A DNA stretch of 10,047 nucleotides, from the NCBI GenBank assembly GCA_018335615.1, contig JAGXRS010000062.1, positions 1 through 10,047 on the forward strand, given 5' to 3'. Source of the DNA: Hydrogenophaga sp. Its GTDB lineage: Bacteria > Pseudomonadota > Gammaproteobacteria > Burkholderiales > Burkholderiaceae_C. Shown here in pieces: positions 1 to 6,125 of this stretch. The notes below the pieces were generated by a model that saw only the letters and a list, made by a program, of their open reading frames with translations, was not told the DNA's origin and did no database searches. The position numbers were made by a program, and so were the translations under genes. How positions within the stretch are numbered: the stretch's first letter is position 1; each line of letters starts with the position of its first letter.

Positions 1-713
1 CGCGCGCCCAGCCGGTCCACGCCGGCGGCGCGGCTGAGCTGCGTGCCGAGTTTGCGCAGCACGGTGGCCAGGATCCAGCCCACGCCGGCGATCACCACCG
101 CGCCCACCGCGTTCGGCAGCACGCCCAGCATCTGCGCCACCATGCCGCGCAGGGGCTCCAGCAGGCCGTTCATTTGCAGCGCGCCGAGGATGCCCGGCAC
201 GAAGAGCAGGATCACCAGCCAGAACACCGCACCGGCCAGGCCTTCGCTGATGGGCGACATGCCCGCGTGGGCCGACAGCCGCTCGTCCAGCGTGGTGGCG
301 TCCAGCAGTTTCTGCGTCAGCGCCCGCACCAGGCTGGCCACCAGCCAGCCCAGCAGGGCGATCAGCAGGGCGCCCAGCACGCGCGGCGCGTAGGCGAACA
401 GCTGGGTCGCCATGGCCGAGAACGGCCCCGAGACGATGGCCAGGTTCAGCGAGTTGAACACCGCCACCAGCGTCAGCAGGATCACCCCCCAGAACAGGGC
501 CAGCGCCACCGCGCCTTCGATGTCCACGCCGGTGCCGGTGAGCTTGCCGAAGCGGTGGTTCACGCCCATGAAGCCCAGGCTCTTGCGCACCGCGGCGCGC
601 ACCACCACCGCGATCAGCCAGCCCAGCAGGAAGATGGCCAGCGCGCCCAGCAGCTGGGGGATGTGCGTGCCCAGCGTGCTTTGCAGCGAGTCCCACAAGG
701 CGTTGGTGTTCAT
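1..713 (-). CDS. TM-helix-repeat membrane protein (mechanosensitive-channel-like), C-terminus beyond the window
   Basis: An open frame starts with ATG at 713 and runs off the left edge; 237 residues are visible. A GGAG Shine-Dalgarno (719-722) lies five bases before the ATG and fixes the start. The protein is very hydrophobic, with likely membrane segments near residues 20-39, 68-88, 105-130, 160-180 and 199-220. A unit of form P-x2-LGA-x2-I-x3-GW-(L/I) begins at P19, P110 and P200, so the protein is built from repeats of about 90 residues. Charged amphipathic stretches follow each unit. This fits the 'conserved TM helix' family usually annotated as mechanosensitive ion channel proteins, acting in the inner membrane. 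Channel activity is inferred from family annotation only: no MscS beta-domain is visible in the part seen, and the missing C-terminus could change the call. Confidence 0.75.
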   Translation of the reverse strand, partial: MNTNALWDSLQSTLGTHIPQLLGALAIFLLGWLIAVVVRAAVRKSLGFMGVNHRFGKLTGTGVDIEGAVALALFWGVILLTLVAVFNSLNLAIVSGPFSAMATQLFAYAPRVLGALLIALLGWLVASLVRALTQKLLDATTLDERLSAHAGMSPISEGLAGAVFWLVILLFVPGILGALQMNGLLEPLRGMVAQMLGVLPNAVGAVVIAGVGWILATVLRKLGTQLSRAAGVDRLGA

Positions 714-718
714 GGCGG

Positions 719-772
719 CTCCAGTCGGGTGGCTACTTTCTCATCATGGCAGAGCGGCTCGGCGCTCGTCAA
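719..772 (-). promoter_or_regulatory. Candidate sigma70 promoter and RBS for the TM-helix-repeat membrane protein
   Basis: On the minus strand TTGACG (767-772, five of six matches to the -35 consensus) is followed after 18 bases by CATGAT (743-748, four of six matches to the -10). Transcription would start near 736, leaving a short leader that contains the GGAG at 719-722. The spacing is plausible, but only sequence matching supports it. The gap between ilvA and this gene (714-811) shows no good terminator, so read-through from ilvA is also possible. Confidence 0.4.
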
Positions 773-811
773 TGCGGCCTGCCGCCTTGCGCCAACCGAT
801 CGGCCGGCCCG

Positions 812-2011
812 TCAGACCACGGAAGCGTCGAACCCGGCGTCGTGGAGTTTCTCGATCACCTGCGCGATGTGCTCGCGCCCGCGCGTCTGCAGCACCAGTT
901 CGATGGCCACGTTCTGCGCCGCCAGCAGGTTGAAGGCGCGCTGGTGGTGCACCTCGTCGATGTTCGCGCCCGCGTCGGCCACGGTGGCGGTGATGCGGGC
1001 CAGGTTGCCCGGCACGTCGCGCGCGTTCACCACCACGCGCGCCAGCCGTCCGGCGCGCACCATGCCGCGCTCGATGATGGAGGCCAGCAGCAGCGGGTCG
1101 ATGTTGCCGCCGCACAGCACCAGGCCCACGCGCTTGCCGGCAAAGCGTTCGGGGTGCCTGAGCAGCGCGGCCAGGCCGGCGGCACCCGCGCCCTCGACCA
1201 GCGTCTTCTCGATCTCCAGCAGCATCACGATGGCCTGTTCGATGTCGCCCTCGTCCACCAGCAGCAGGTCGTCCACGTGCTGGCGGATGATGGCCTGCGT
1301 GATCTCGCCCGGCGAGCCCACGGCAATGCCCTCGGCAATGGAGCTGGTGCCTTGCGGCAGCAGCGTGCCCTTGATGGCGTTGACCATGGCGGGAAAGCGC
1401 TCGGTCTGCACACCGATGATCTCGATGCCCGGCTTGAGCGCGCGCGCGGCGGTGGCCATGCCGGCAATGAGACCGCCACCGCCCACGGCCACCACCAGCG
1501 TGTCCAGGTCGGGCTGCACGCGCAGCATCTCCAGCGCCACCGTGCCCTGGCCGGCGACGATGGCCTCGTCGTCGTACGGGTGCACGAACACCAGGCCCTG
1601 CTGCGCCGCCAGCTCGGCGGCGTGGGTGCGCGATTCATCCAGTGTGTGGCCGTGCAGCACCACCTCGGCACCGAAGCCGCGCGTGCGCTCGACCTTCACG
1701 CCCGGCGTGAAGCTGGGCATGACGATGACGGCCCGCAGGCCCAGCCGCTGCGCGTGGAAGGCCACGCCCTGGGCATGGTTGCCCGCGCTCATGGCGATCA
1801 CGCCGCGTGCGCGTTCCTCGTCGCTCAGTTGCGCGAGCTTGTTGCAGGCGCCGCGCTCCTTGAACGACGCGGTGTACTGCAGGTTCTCGAATTTCAGGAA
1901 CACCTGACAGCCGGTCAGCTGCGAGAGCGTGCGCGATTCGACGAAAGGCGTGTCGAGCACCTGGCCCTCCAGGCGGGCAGCGGCGGCTTCGATGTCGTGT
2001 AGTTCCAGCAT
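812..2011 (-). CDS. ilvA: Threonine ammonia-lyase (threonine dehydratase), single ACT domain
   Basis: A 399-residue cytosolic PLP enzyme that deaminates L-threonine to 2-oxobutanoate and ammonia, the entry step of isoleucine synthesis. The fold-type II PLP domain covers about residues 1-315: the PLP lysine is K51 in SFKERGA, a SAGNHAQG loop lies at 75-82, the phosphate-binding GGGG at 177-180, and a CGGN motif at 300-303. A C-terminal ACT domain (about 325-397, including RDVPGNLARI) probably binds a regulatory amino acid. The length and single ACT domain match the shorter 'one-C-terminal-ACT' class (TdcB/IlvA-like) rather than the roughly 510-residue two-ACT IlvA. I chose the ATG at 2011 because family homology begins at MLELHDIEAA; the frame stays open to an ATG at 2077, but those 22 extra residues look unlike the family. 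No Shine-Dalgarno is visible; a CACAAT hexamer lies six bases upstream. A biosynthetic rather than catabolic role is an inference. Confidence 0.93.
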   Translation of the reverse strand: MLELHDIEAAAARLEGQVLDTPFVESRTLSQLTGCQVFLKFENLQYTASFKERGACNKLAQLSDEERARGVIAMSAGNHAQGVAFHAQRLGLRAVIVMPSFTPGVKVERTRGFGAEVVLHGHTLDESRTHAAELAAQQGLVFVHPYDDEAIVAGQGTVALEMLRVQPDLDTLVVAVGGGGLIAGMATAARALKPGIEIIGVQTERFPAMVNAIKGTLLPQGTSSIAEGIAVGSPGEITQAIIRQHVDDLLLVDEGDIEQAIVMLLEIEKTLVEGAGAAGLAALLRHPERFAGKRVGLVLCGGNIDPLLLASIIERGMVRAGRLARVVVNARDVPGNLARITATVADAGANIDEVHHQRAFNLLAAQNVAIELVLQTRGREHIAQVIEKLHDAGFDASVV

Positions 2012-2017
2012 GCCCGG

Positions 2018-2023
2018 ATTGTG
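2018..2023 (-). promoter_or_regulatory. Candidate -10 box of a leaderless ilvA transcript
   Basis: The minus strand reads CACAAT here, six bases before the ilvA ATG. A start site at the usual distance would fall on the ATG itself. No recognisable -35 is present. The call rests mainly on the same arrangement recurring at three other genes in the window. Confidence 0.35.
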
Positions 2024-2114
2024 GCGCGCAGCGAGTCCGGCGAGGCTCCGTGAAAGCCCCACAAAGTGCACAGGCACGCTCCATCACGCTCTTCCATGAT
2101 CGATCAAGCTGGGT

Positions 2115-2120
2115 TATGTT
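2115..2120 (+). promoter_or_regulatory. Weak candidate -10 for the AAA+ ATPase gene
   Basis: TATGTT matches four of six -10 positions and would start transcription near 2127, just upstream of the leader ORF. The hexamer 17 bases upstream (TTCCAT, 2092-2097) is a poor -35. A perfect 10-base palindrome, TGATCGATCA, lies at 2097-2106 between the two and might be an operator, though palindromes of this size also occur by chance. Confidence 0.25.
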
Positions 2121-2133
2121 CCGCACAGAGCCG

Positions 2134-2181
2134 AAGGGGGTCGCCATGTTAGCGATCCCCGGTTTGTCTGGAGGTGTCTGA
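2134..2181 (+). promoter_or_regulatory. Leader ORF of 11 codons with hairpin, upstream of the AAA+ ATPase
   Basis: AAGGGGG (2134-2140) is a good Shine-Dalgarno five bases before an ATG at 2146. That frame encodes MLAIPGLSGGV and stops at TGA 2179-2181, the three bases directly before the ATPase ATG at 2182, in the same frame. The start region lies in an inverted repeat: GGGGGTCGC (2136-2144), a seven-base loop, then GCGATCCCC (2152-2160), giving nine pairs with one G-U. The hairpin would hide the leader Shine-Dalgarno and put the leader ATG in the loop. The ATPase's own GGAGG (2170-2174) lies inside the leader codons. No T-run follows the hairpin, so it is not a terminator. Translational coupling is inferred; the leader peptide may not be made. 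Confidence 0.45.
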
Positions 2182-4581
2182 ATGACCAAACGCACGGCGC
2201 TGCTGTCCGGGGTGCTGCCCCGGCCCGCGCTGGAACCGCGAGAGACGCGTGAACCCCGCAACCCCTGCGCGGCGGACGGGCGTGTGTTCGTGCCTCACGG
2301 CCTGCGTCAGGCGCCCGTGCTCGACCTCATGTGCTCGCACTTCGTGCTCACGCTGGCAGCCCGCCAGGGCCCCCGCTTCAATGTGCGGCGCGACCTCAAC
2401 ACCCTGCTCTCGCTGGCCGGCCGTCACCTGGTGTGGCCGCTGACCGTGCTGGCCCGGCTGCGCGAGTTCGTCGATCGGCGCTGCAAGGACAACGAGCTCT
2501 GGAGCGGCCACGAGCGGCTCACCACCAACGCCTTCATGGAGCGCTACGGCATCTGGCGCGGCCCTTATGAGGAAGGCACGCTGTTCTTCTACCTCGACGA
2601 ATACGCCAAGGAATCCCCGAAAGACCTGCTGGCCGTGCTGGCCGTCACCGGCGAGTGGTTGAGCCAGGCGCTGAAGAAACAGAGCACCCTGGTCGAGAAG
2701 AACATCGATGCGCTCGCCGGCCTGCTGCAGCTCAACCGTGCCGAGCGGGCGCTGCTGCTCTACGGCACGCTGGCGCGCTACCAGCGCGACCTGCGCTCCA
2801 TCCTGGTCGAGTTCAAGGTGAACAACGCGCCCGAGGCCTACGCGGCCATCGCTGACGTGGCCGGCGTGAAGGCCAGCGACGTGGGAGAGGCGCTGCGCGC
2901 CGGCTCGCGCCTGGAGCGCATCGGCATGGTGGAAAACCTCATTTCCGAGCACAACATCACCGACCTGGCCGACCTCATGAAGGTCAGCGAGAAACTGCCG
3001 CCGGTGCTCATGCGCGAGTACCGCACGCAGAGCGAACTGATGGCCGTGTTCACCCGCCCGGCCGCGCGCTCGGCGCTGGCGGCGAAAGACTTTGCCTTCG
3101 TGGGTGAAGACGTGCGCCTGCTCTGCAGCCTGCTGCGCGAGGCTGTGGGTCGCAAGGAACCCGGCGTGAACGTCCTCCTGTACGGCCCGCCGGGCACCGG
3201 CAAGACCGAGCTGGCGCGCGTGGTGGCCGCGGCCGCCGGACTGGAGCTGTTCGAGGTGGAGTACGCGGACCGCGACGGCAACGCCCTGAGCGGGCGCGAC
3301 CGCTACCGCTCGCTGCAGATCGCGCAGGTGTTCCTGAAAGGCACGGCCCGCTCGGCCCTGCTGTTCGACGAAGTGGAAGACGTGTTCCCGCCCATTTCCA
3401 GCGAGGCCGCGCAGCTGATGGCCCGCGCCGAGCACGTGAGCGCGCCGCCCACCAGCAGCGTCAGCGGCAAGGCCTGGGTCAACCAGATCCTGGAAACCAA
3501 TGCCGTGCCCACGCTGTGGGTGACCAACCGCATCGAGCAGATTGACCCGGCGTTTCGCCGCCGCTTTGCCTACCACCTGGAGCTCAAGAGCCCGCCGCCC
3601 GGCGCGCGCGAGCAGCTGGTGCGCAAGACGCTGGAAGACGTGCCCGTGTCCGACGGGCTGGTGGCCCGTCTGACCGAGCGCAAAGGCCTCACCCCGGCGC
3701 AGATCCGCACGGCGGTGCGCTTCGCCCAGCTGGCGTCGGTGCCCGCGCGGCGTCCGGGTCGGGCCACGGCCCAGCCGGCGCCTTTGCTGGACGACCTGAT
3801 CGAACGCCAGCTGCGCCATGCCGACCAGGCGCTGGGCCGCCAGCCCGACACCGTGCAGCGCCCCAGCGTCACGCAGTACAGCCTGGACATGCTCAACGTG
3901 GAATCGCGCCACGAGCTGCCGCGCATCGTCGAAGCCCTGAAGGCGCGCGGCCATGGCGCGCTGTGCTTCCACGGGGCGCCGGGCACCGGCAAGACGGCGC
4001 TCGCCGAGCACATTGCCCAGCAGATCGGGCGCCCGCTCATGATCCGCCGCGCCAGCGACCTCATGAGCAAGTTCGTGGGCGAGACCGAGCAGCAGATGGC
4101 CGCGATGTTCCGCGAGGCCGAGGCCGAGAAGACCGTGCTGTTGCTCGACGAAGCCGACAGCTTCCTGCAGGACCGCCGCGGGGCGCAACGCACCTACGAG
4201 GTGACGGAAGTGAATGAAATGCTGCAGGGCATGGAGCGTTTCGCCGGCATCTTCATCTGCACCACCAACCTGATGGACAGCATCGACCAGGCGGCCCTGC
4301 GGCGTTTCACCTTCAAGATCCGCTTCAAACCACTCAACCGGGAGCAGCGCGAGCGCATGTTCGTGGTGGAGGCGCTGGCGGGCCATGCCGAGGCGCTCGA
4401 CGCCGACCTGCGCGGGCGACTCGCCCGGCTCGACCAGCTGTGCCCCGGCGATTTCGCCGCGGTGAAACGTCAGGTGGAGATCCTGGCCGCCGAGCTGGAT
4501 GCGGCCGAGTTCATGGCCCAGCTGGAGGCCGAGCACCGCATCAAGCCCGAGGTGCGCGAAGCAAGAACCATCGGGTTCTAG
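2182..4581 (+). CDS. Tandem AAA+ ATPase with N-terminal helical domain, function unknown
   Basis: A 799-residue soluble protein. The start at 2182 is fixed by GGAGG (2170-2174) and by an in-frame TGA just upstream. Residues 1 to about 310 form a mostly helical region without a motif I can name. D1 has Walker A GPPGTGKT (335-342), Walker B LLFDEVED (393-400), sensor-1 N449 and arginines R459-R461. D2 has Walker A GAPGTGKT (598-605), Walker B LLLDEAD (653-659), sensor-1 N696 and R707/R708. D2 carries a classic pore loop, KFVG (630-633); the equivalent stretch of D1 is divergent (SGRDRYRS type), suggesting D1 hydrolyses ATP without gripping substrate in the usual way. The layout resembles SpoVK/Cdc48-type remodelling ATPases (COG0464-like), which form rings that unfold or disassemble proteins. 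The substrate is unknown. It is a single gene with divergent and convergent neighbours, so context gives no partner. The ATPase assignment is certain; the role is not. Confidence 0.9.
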   Translation: MTKRTALLSGVLPRPALEPRETREPRNPCAADGRVFVPHGLRQAPVLDLMCSHFVLTLAARQGPRFNVRRDLNTLLSLAGRHLVWPLTVLARLREFVDRRCKDNELWSGHERLTTNAFMERYGIWRGPYEEGTLFFYLDEYAKESPKDLLAVLAVTGEWLSQALKKQSTLVEKNIDALAGLLQLNRAERALLLYGTLARYQRDLRSILVEFKVNNAPEAYAAIADVAGVKASDVGEALRAGSRLERIGMVENLISEHNITDLADLMKVSEKLPPVLMREYRTQSELMAVFTRPAARSALAAKDFAFVGEDVRLLCSLLREAVGRKEPGVNVLLYGPPGTGKTELARVVAAAAGLELFEVEYADRDGNALSGRDRYRSLQIAQVFLKGTARSALLFDEVEDVFPPISSEAAQLMARAEHVSAPPTSSVSGKAWVNQILETNAVPTLWVTNRIEQIDPAFRRRFAYHLELKSPPPGAREQLVRKTLEDVPVSDGLVARLTERKGLTPAQIRTAVRFAQLASVPARRPGRATAQPAPLLDDLIERQLRHADQALGRQPDTVQRPSVTQYSLDMLNVESRHELPRIVEALKARGHGALCFHGAPGTGKTALAEHIAQQIGRPLMIRRASDLMSKFVGETEQQMAAMFREAEAEKTVLLLDEADSFLQDRRGAQRTYEVTEVNEMLQGMERFAGIFICTTNLMDSIDQAALRRFTFKIRFKPLNREQRERMFVVEALAGHAEALDADLRGRLARLDQLCPGDFAAVKRQVEILAAELDAAEFMAQLEAEHRIKPEVREARTIGF

Positions 4582-4586
4582 CCTGG

Positions 4587-4612
4587 GGGCGGCTCACGCC
4601 CGCCGCGCGGCG
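4587..4612 (+). terminator. GC-rich hairpins between convergent genes (weak terminator candidate)
   Basis: In the 41-base gap between the ATPase stop and the amidotransferase stop, GGGCG (4587-4591), a five-base loop and CGCCC (4597-4601) can pair, and CGCCGCGCGGCG (4601-4612) is a perfect palindrome. Neither is followed by a T-run on either strand, so intrinsic termination is doubtful. Confidence 0.2.
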
Positions 4613-4622
4613 CGTCTCCTCC

Positions 4623-5408
4623 TCAAGGGGCGGGGTCGGCGATCAGGGCGGGTCGCGCCGATCGGGTGTTCCGATCACCGTGCAAAGCCAGCCGCGCGAA
4701 CCGGGGCAGCACCGACGCGGCCTCCGGGGTGGGTTGCAGGCCGGCGCTGATCTGGGCCGCGTCGAGCCCTTCGCGTGCCAGGGTGTCGCCCAGTCCGTCC
4801 AGGTAGGCGCCCAGGGCCTCGGCAGAAAATTCCGGGTGGAACTGCACGCCCCAGGCGCTCTCACCGATGCGATAGGCATGGTGCGCCTCGTGCGCGCTGC
4901 GGGCCAGCGGCACCGCGCCGGGCGGCAGACGCCGCACCGACTGCCAGTGCACCGCCTGTGCGGCAAAGGCATCGGGCAGTTCGCCCAGCAACGGATCGTC
5001 TGCCGCCACGGCGTGCCGCTCCACCGTCACGGTGCCGATCTCCACGCCCTGCGGGTGGTGCGCCACTTCCCCGCCCAGCGCGTGGGCCAGCAGTTGATGC
5101 CCGTAGCAGATGCCCAGCACCGGCGTCTGCGCCTGCACCGCCGCCCGCAGCCAGGGCACCAGCGCCTCGCTCCAGGGTTCGCGTTCGCTCACCATGGCGT
5201 GGGAGCCCGTGAGCACAATGCCCGCAAAGGCGTCGGGCGGTGGTGGCAGGGCGGTGCGCGCGTCGTGCCGCTGCACGGTCTGCGCACCGCCGCCCATCAG
5301 GCCGTCGGCGATCCAGTCGTCGAAGTCCCCCAGCCGCTCGCGGATGTGCGCGTGCGTGGAGCCGGTGTTGACGATGAGCAGGGGGCGATCGGTGGGAGGA
5401 CGTGACAT
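4623..5408 (-). CDS. Class I glutamine amidotransferase (GMP synthase GATase-like), stand-alone
   Basis: A 261-residue cytosolic protein with a complete class I GATase triad: nucleophile C101 in GICYGHQ (99-105), with H191 and E193 in QFHPEF (189-194). TGSHAMVSE (67-75) fits the oxyanion-hole region. The fold releases ammonia from glutamine for transfer to a substrate. It resembles the GATase half of GMP synthase (GuaA) but has no ATP-pyrophosphatase domain, and no synthetase partner lies next to it. This fits the COG0518-type free-standing amidotransferases, some of which act on gamma-glutamyl compounds; the substrate here cannot be told. About 65 residues follow the catalytic HPE, longer than a minimal GATase domain. 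The ATG at 5408 has no Shine-Dalgarno, but TAGAAT lies seven bases upstream. The gene converges on the ATPase gene and is probably transcribed alone. Confidence 0.85.
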   Translation of the reverse strand: MSRPPTDRPLLIVNTGSTHAHIRERLGDFDDWIADGLMGGGAQTVQRHDARTALPPPPDAFAGIVLTGSHAMVSEREPWSEALVPWLRAAVQAQTPVLGICYGHQLLAHALGGEVAHHPQGVEIGTVTVERHAVAADDPLLGELPDAFAAQAVHWQSVRRLPPGAVPLARSAHEAHHAYRIGESAWGVQFHPEFSAEALGAYLDGLGDTLAREGLDAAQISAGLQPTPEAASVLPRFARLALHGDRNTRSARPALIADPAP

Positions 5409-5415
5409 GGCGCCG

Positions 5416-5421
5416 ATTCTA
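5416..5421 (-). promoter_or_regulatory. Candidate -10 box of a leaderless amidotransferase transcript
   Basis: The minus strand reads TAGAAT, five of six matches to the -10 consensus, seven bases before the amidotransferase ATG. No Shine-Dalgarno lies between them and no good -35 is visible. It sits just downstream of the terminator at 5454-5477, which separates this gene from the upstream small-protein gene, so an own promoter is expected here. Confidence 0.45.
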
Positions 5422-5453
5422 GGAAGCCGGCGAAGGCCCCTCGTCCGGCCCAG

Positions 5454-5477
5454 AAAAAGCCCGTCACGAGGACGGGC
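5454..5477 (-). terminator. Rho-independent terminator of the 115-residue protein gene
   Basis: On the minus strand a perfect seven-base stem (GCCCGTC/GACGGGC, 5471-5477 with 5459-5465) encloses a five-base loop and is followed directly by five T (5454-5458). It begins about 34 bases after the stop codon of the small gene on the same strand. This is a textbook intrinsic terminator. Confidence 0.9.
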
Positions 5478-5510
5478 AAGAGCAGGGCCATGAAAACGTG
5501 AACCGCGCGT

Positions 5511-5858
5511 TCAGTGCATTGCCGCCATGGGCCCAGTGGGCAGCTCGTCGGCGGAGTAGTTCGGGTGGTGGCTGACGAAAAAGCGCAGCTTGTGGTCGAG
5601 CCGGCCCACGCGCTCGTGGGCTTCGCTCTCGCAGTGGTGCTTGGAAATGAGGTTGAACAGCTTGCCGCGCAGGAACCACAGGTCTTTGGGCGACTGGCAG
5701 GACATGAGTGCCGCATGCAGACGCGTGCGCACCGGGTCCTTGATGTCGGCCATGGCGTCGTGGAACTCGTCAACCAGGAAATCCAGTTCCAGTACCTGGG
5801 TGTCGTGAAAAGGGTCCTGGCGGCGGCGTTTGCCAAACCATGGCAATTTGAAAAACAT
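5511..5858 (-). CDS. Small histidine-rich hypothetical protein (115 residues)
   Basis: I do not recognise a named family. The ATG at 5858 is supported by a GGAG six bases upstream; the frame stays open to an ATG at 5963, but the added residues are low-complexity and lack a ribosome site. The protein is soluble-looking, with no signal peptide or membrane segment. It begins with an aromatic/basic stretch (MFFKLPWFGKRRR) and then appears helical. It contains ten histidines, including HH pairs at 74-75 and 97-98, and two cysteines (C54, C76). The spacing of His and acidic residues (H18, D26, D30, H33, D34) could suggest metal or ligand binding, but that is speculation. A strong terminator follows, so the gene is a single-gene unit. 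Ordinary codon use, a good ribosome site and the terminator support a real gene. Confidence 0.75.
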   Translation of the reverse strand: MFFKLPWFGKRRRQDPFHDTQVLELDFLVDEFHDAMADIKDPVRTRLHAALMSCQSPKDLWFLRGKLFNLISKHHCESEAHERVGRLDHKLRFFVSHHPNYSADELPTGPMAAMH

Positions 5859-6125
5859 GCCGCGCTCCGTTCTCGGTGGTCGGTGGTGAACTCCGGGCTT
5901 TTTCCCGGGACTTGTCAGCACCATCGGCGGACCCTCGGGCCGCTTGAGTAGGCGAAATGCCATTTCGTCGCGGTCACCGACAGGCGGTCGCCTGACACGC
6001 GGCGCATCACCTGTTGGTCATCAGAAAAGTGATGTATCTCGCATGAACTGACAGAAGTCACGGGGAAAGCGTTTTCTTGGGATAGATTTCCGGATTCGCT
6101 TTTTGCATTCAAACCGTTGATTTTC
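5859..6125. promoter_or_regulatory. Divergent intergenic region with two palindromes
   Basis: This 267-base gap separates the small protein gene (minus) from the barrel gene (plus) and is clearly more AT-rich near its right end. It holds CGAAATG-C-CATTTCG (5953-5967), a perfect seven-base-arm palindrome, and CAGGCG-GT-CGCCTG (5981-5994), a six-base-arm palindrome 13 bases further on. CATCA/TGATG arms also occur near 6020-6034. CGGTGGT is repeated in tandem at 5874-5887. The paired palindromes look like regulator sites placed between two divergent promoters. No strong -35/-10 pair is visible; GATAGATT (6081-6088) is a weak -10 candidate for the barrel gene. I see no further gene in this stretch. 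Confidence 0.35.

Noticed and set aside
174..1907. A 577-codon open frame on the plus strand opposite the membrane protein and ilvA.
   Set aside because: It spans two real genes and their gap on the other strand and encodes low-complexity sequence.
2012..2077. ilvA start at 2077 instead of 2011.
   Set aside because: The 22 extra residues do not resemble the threonine ammonia-lyase family, whose N-terminus matches from 2011.
2136..2160. The hairpin before the ATPase as a terminator or attenuator.
   Set aside because: No T-run follows it and no alternative pairing is evident; it is better read as a translational element.
2149..4536. A 795-codon open frame on the minus strand opposite the AAA+ ATPase.
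   Set aside because: It mirrors a gene with complete AAA+ motifs; its product is a Gln/His/Arg/Gly-rich string without domains, as expected from the antisense of GC-rich codons.
5859..5963. N-terminal extension of the 115-residue protein to the ATG at 5963.
   Set aside because: There is no ribosome site at 5963, the added residues are unlike a folded protein, and GGAG is well placed for the ATG at 5858.
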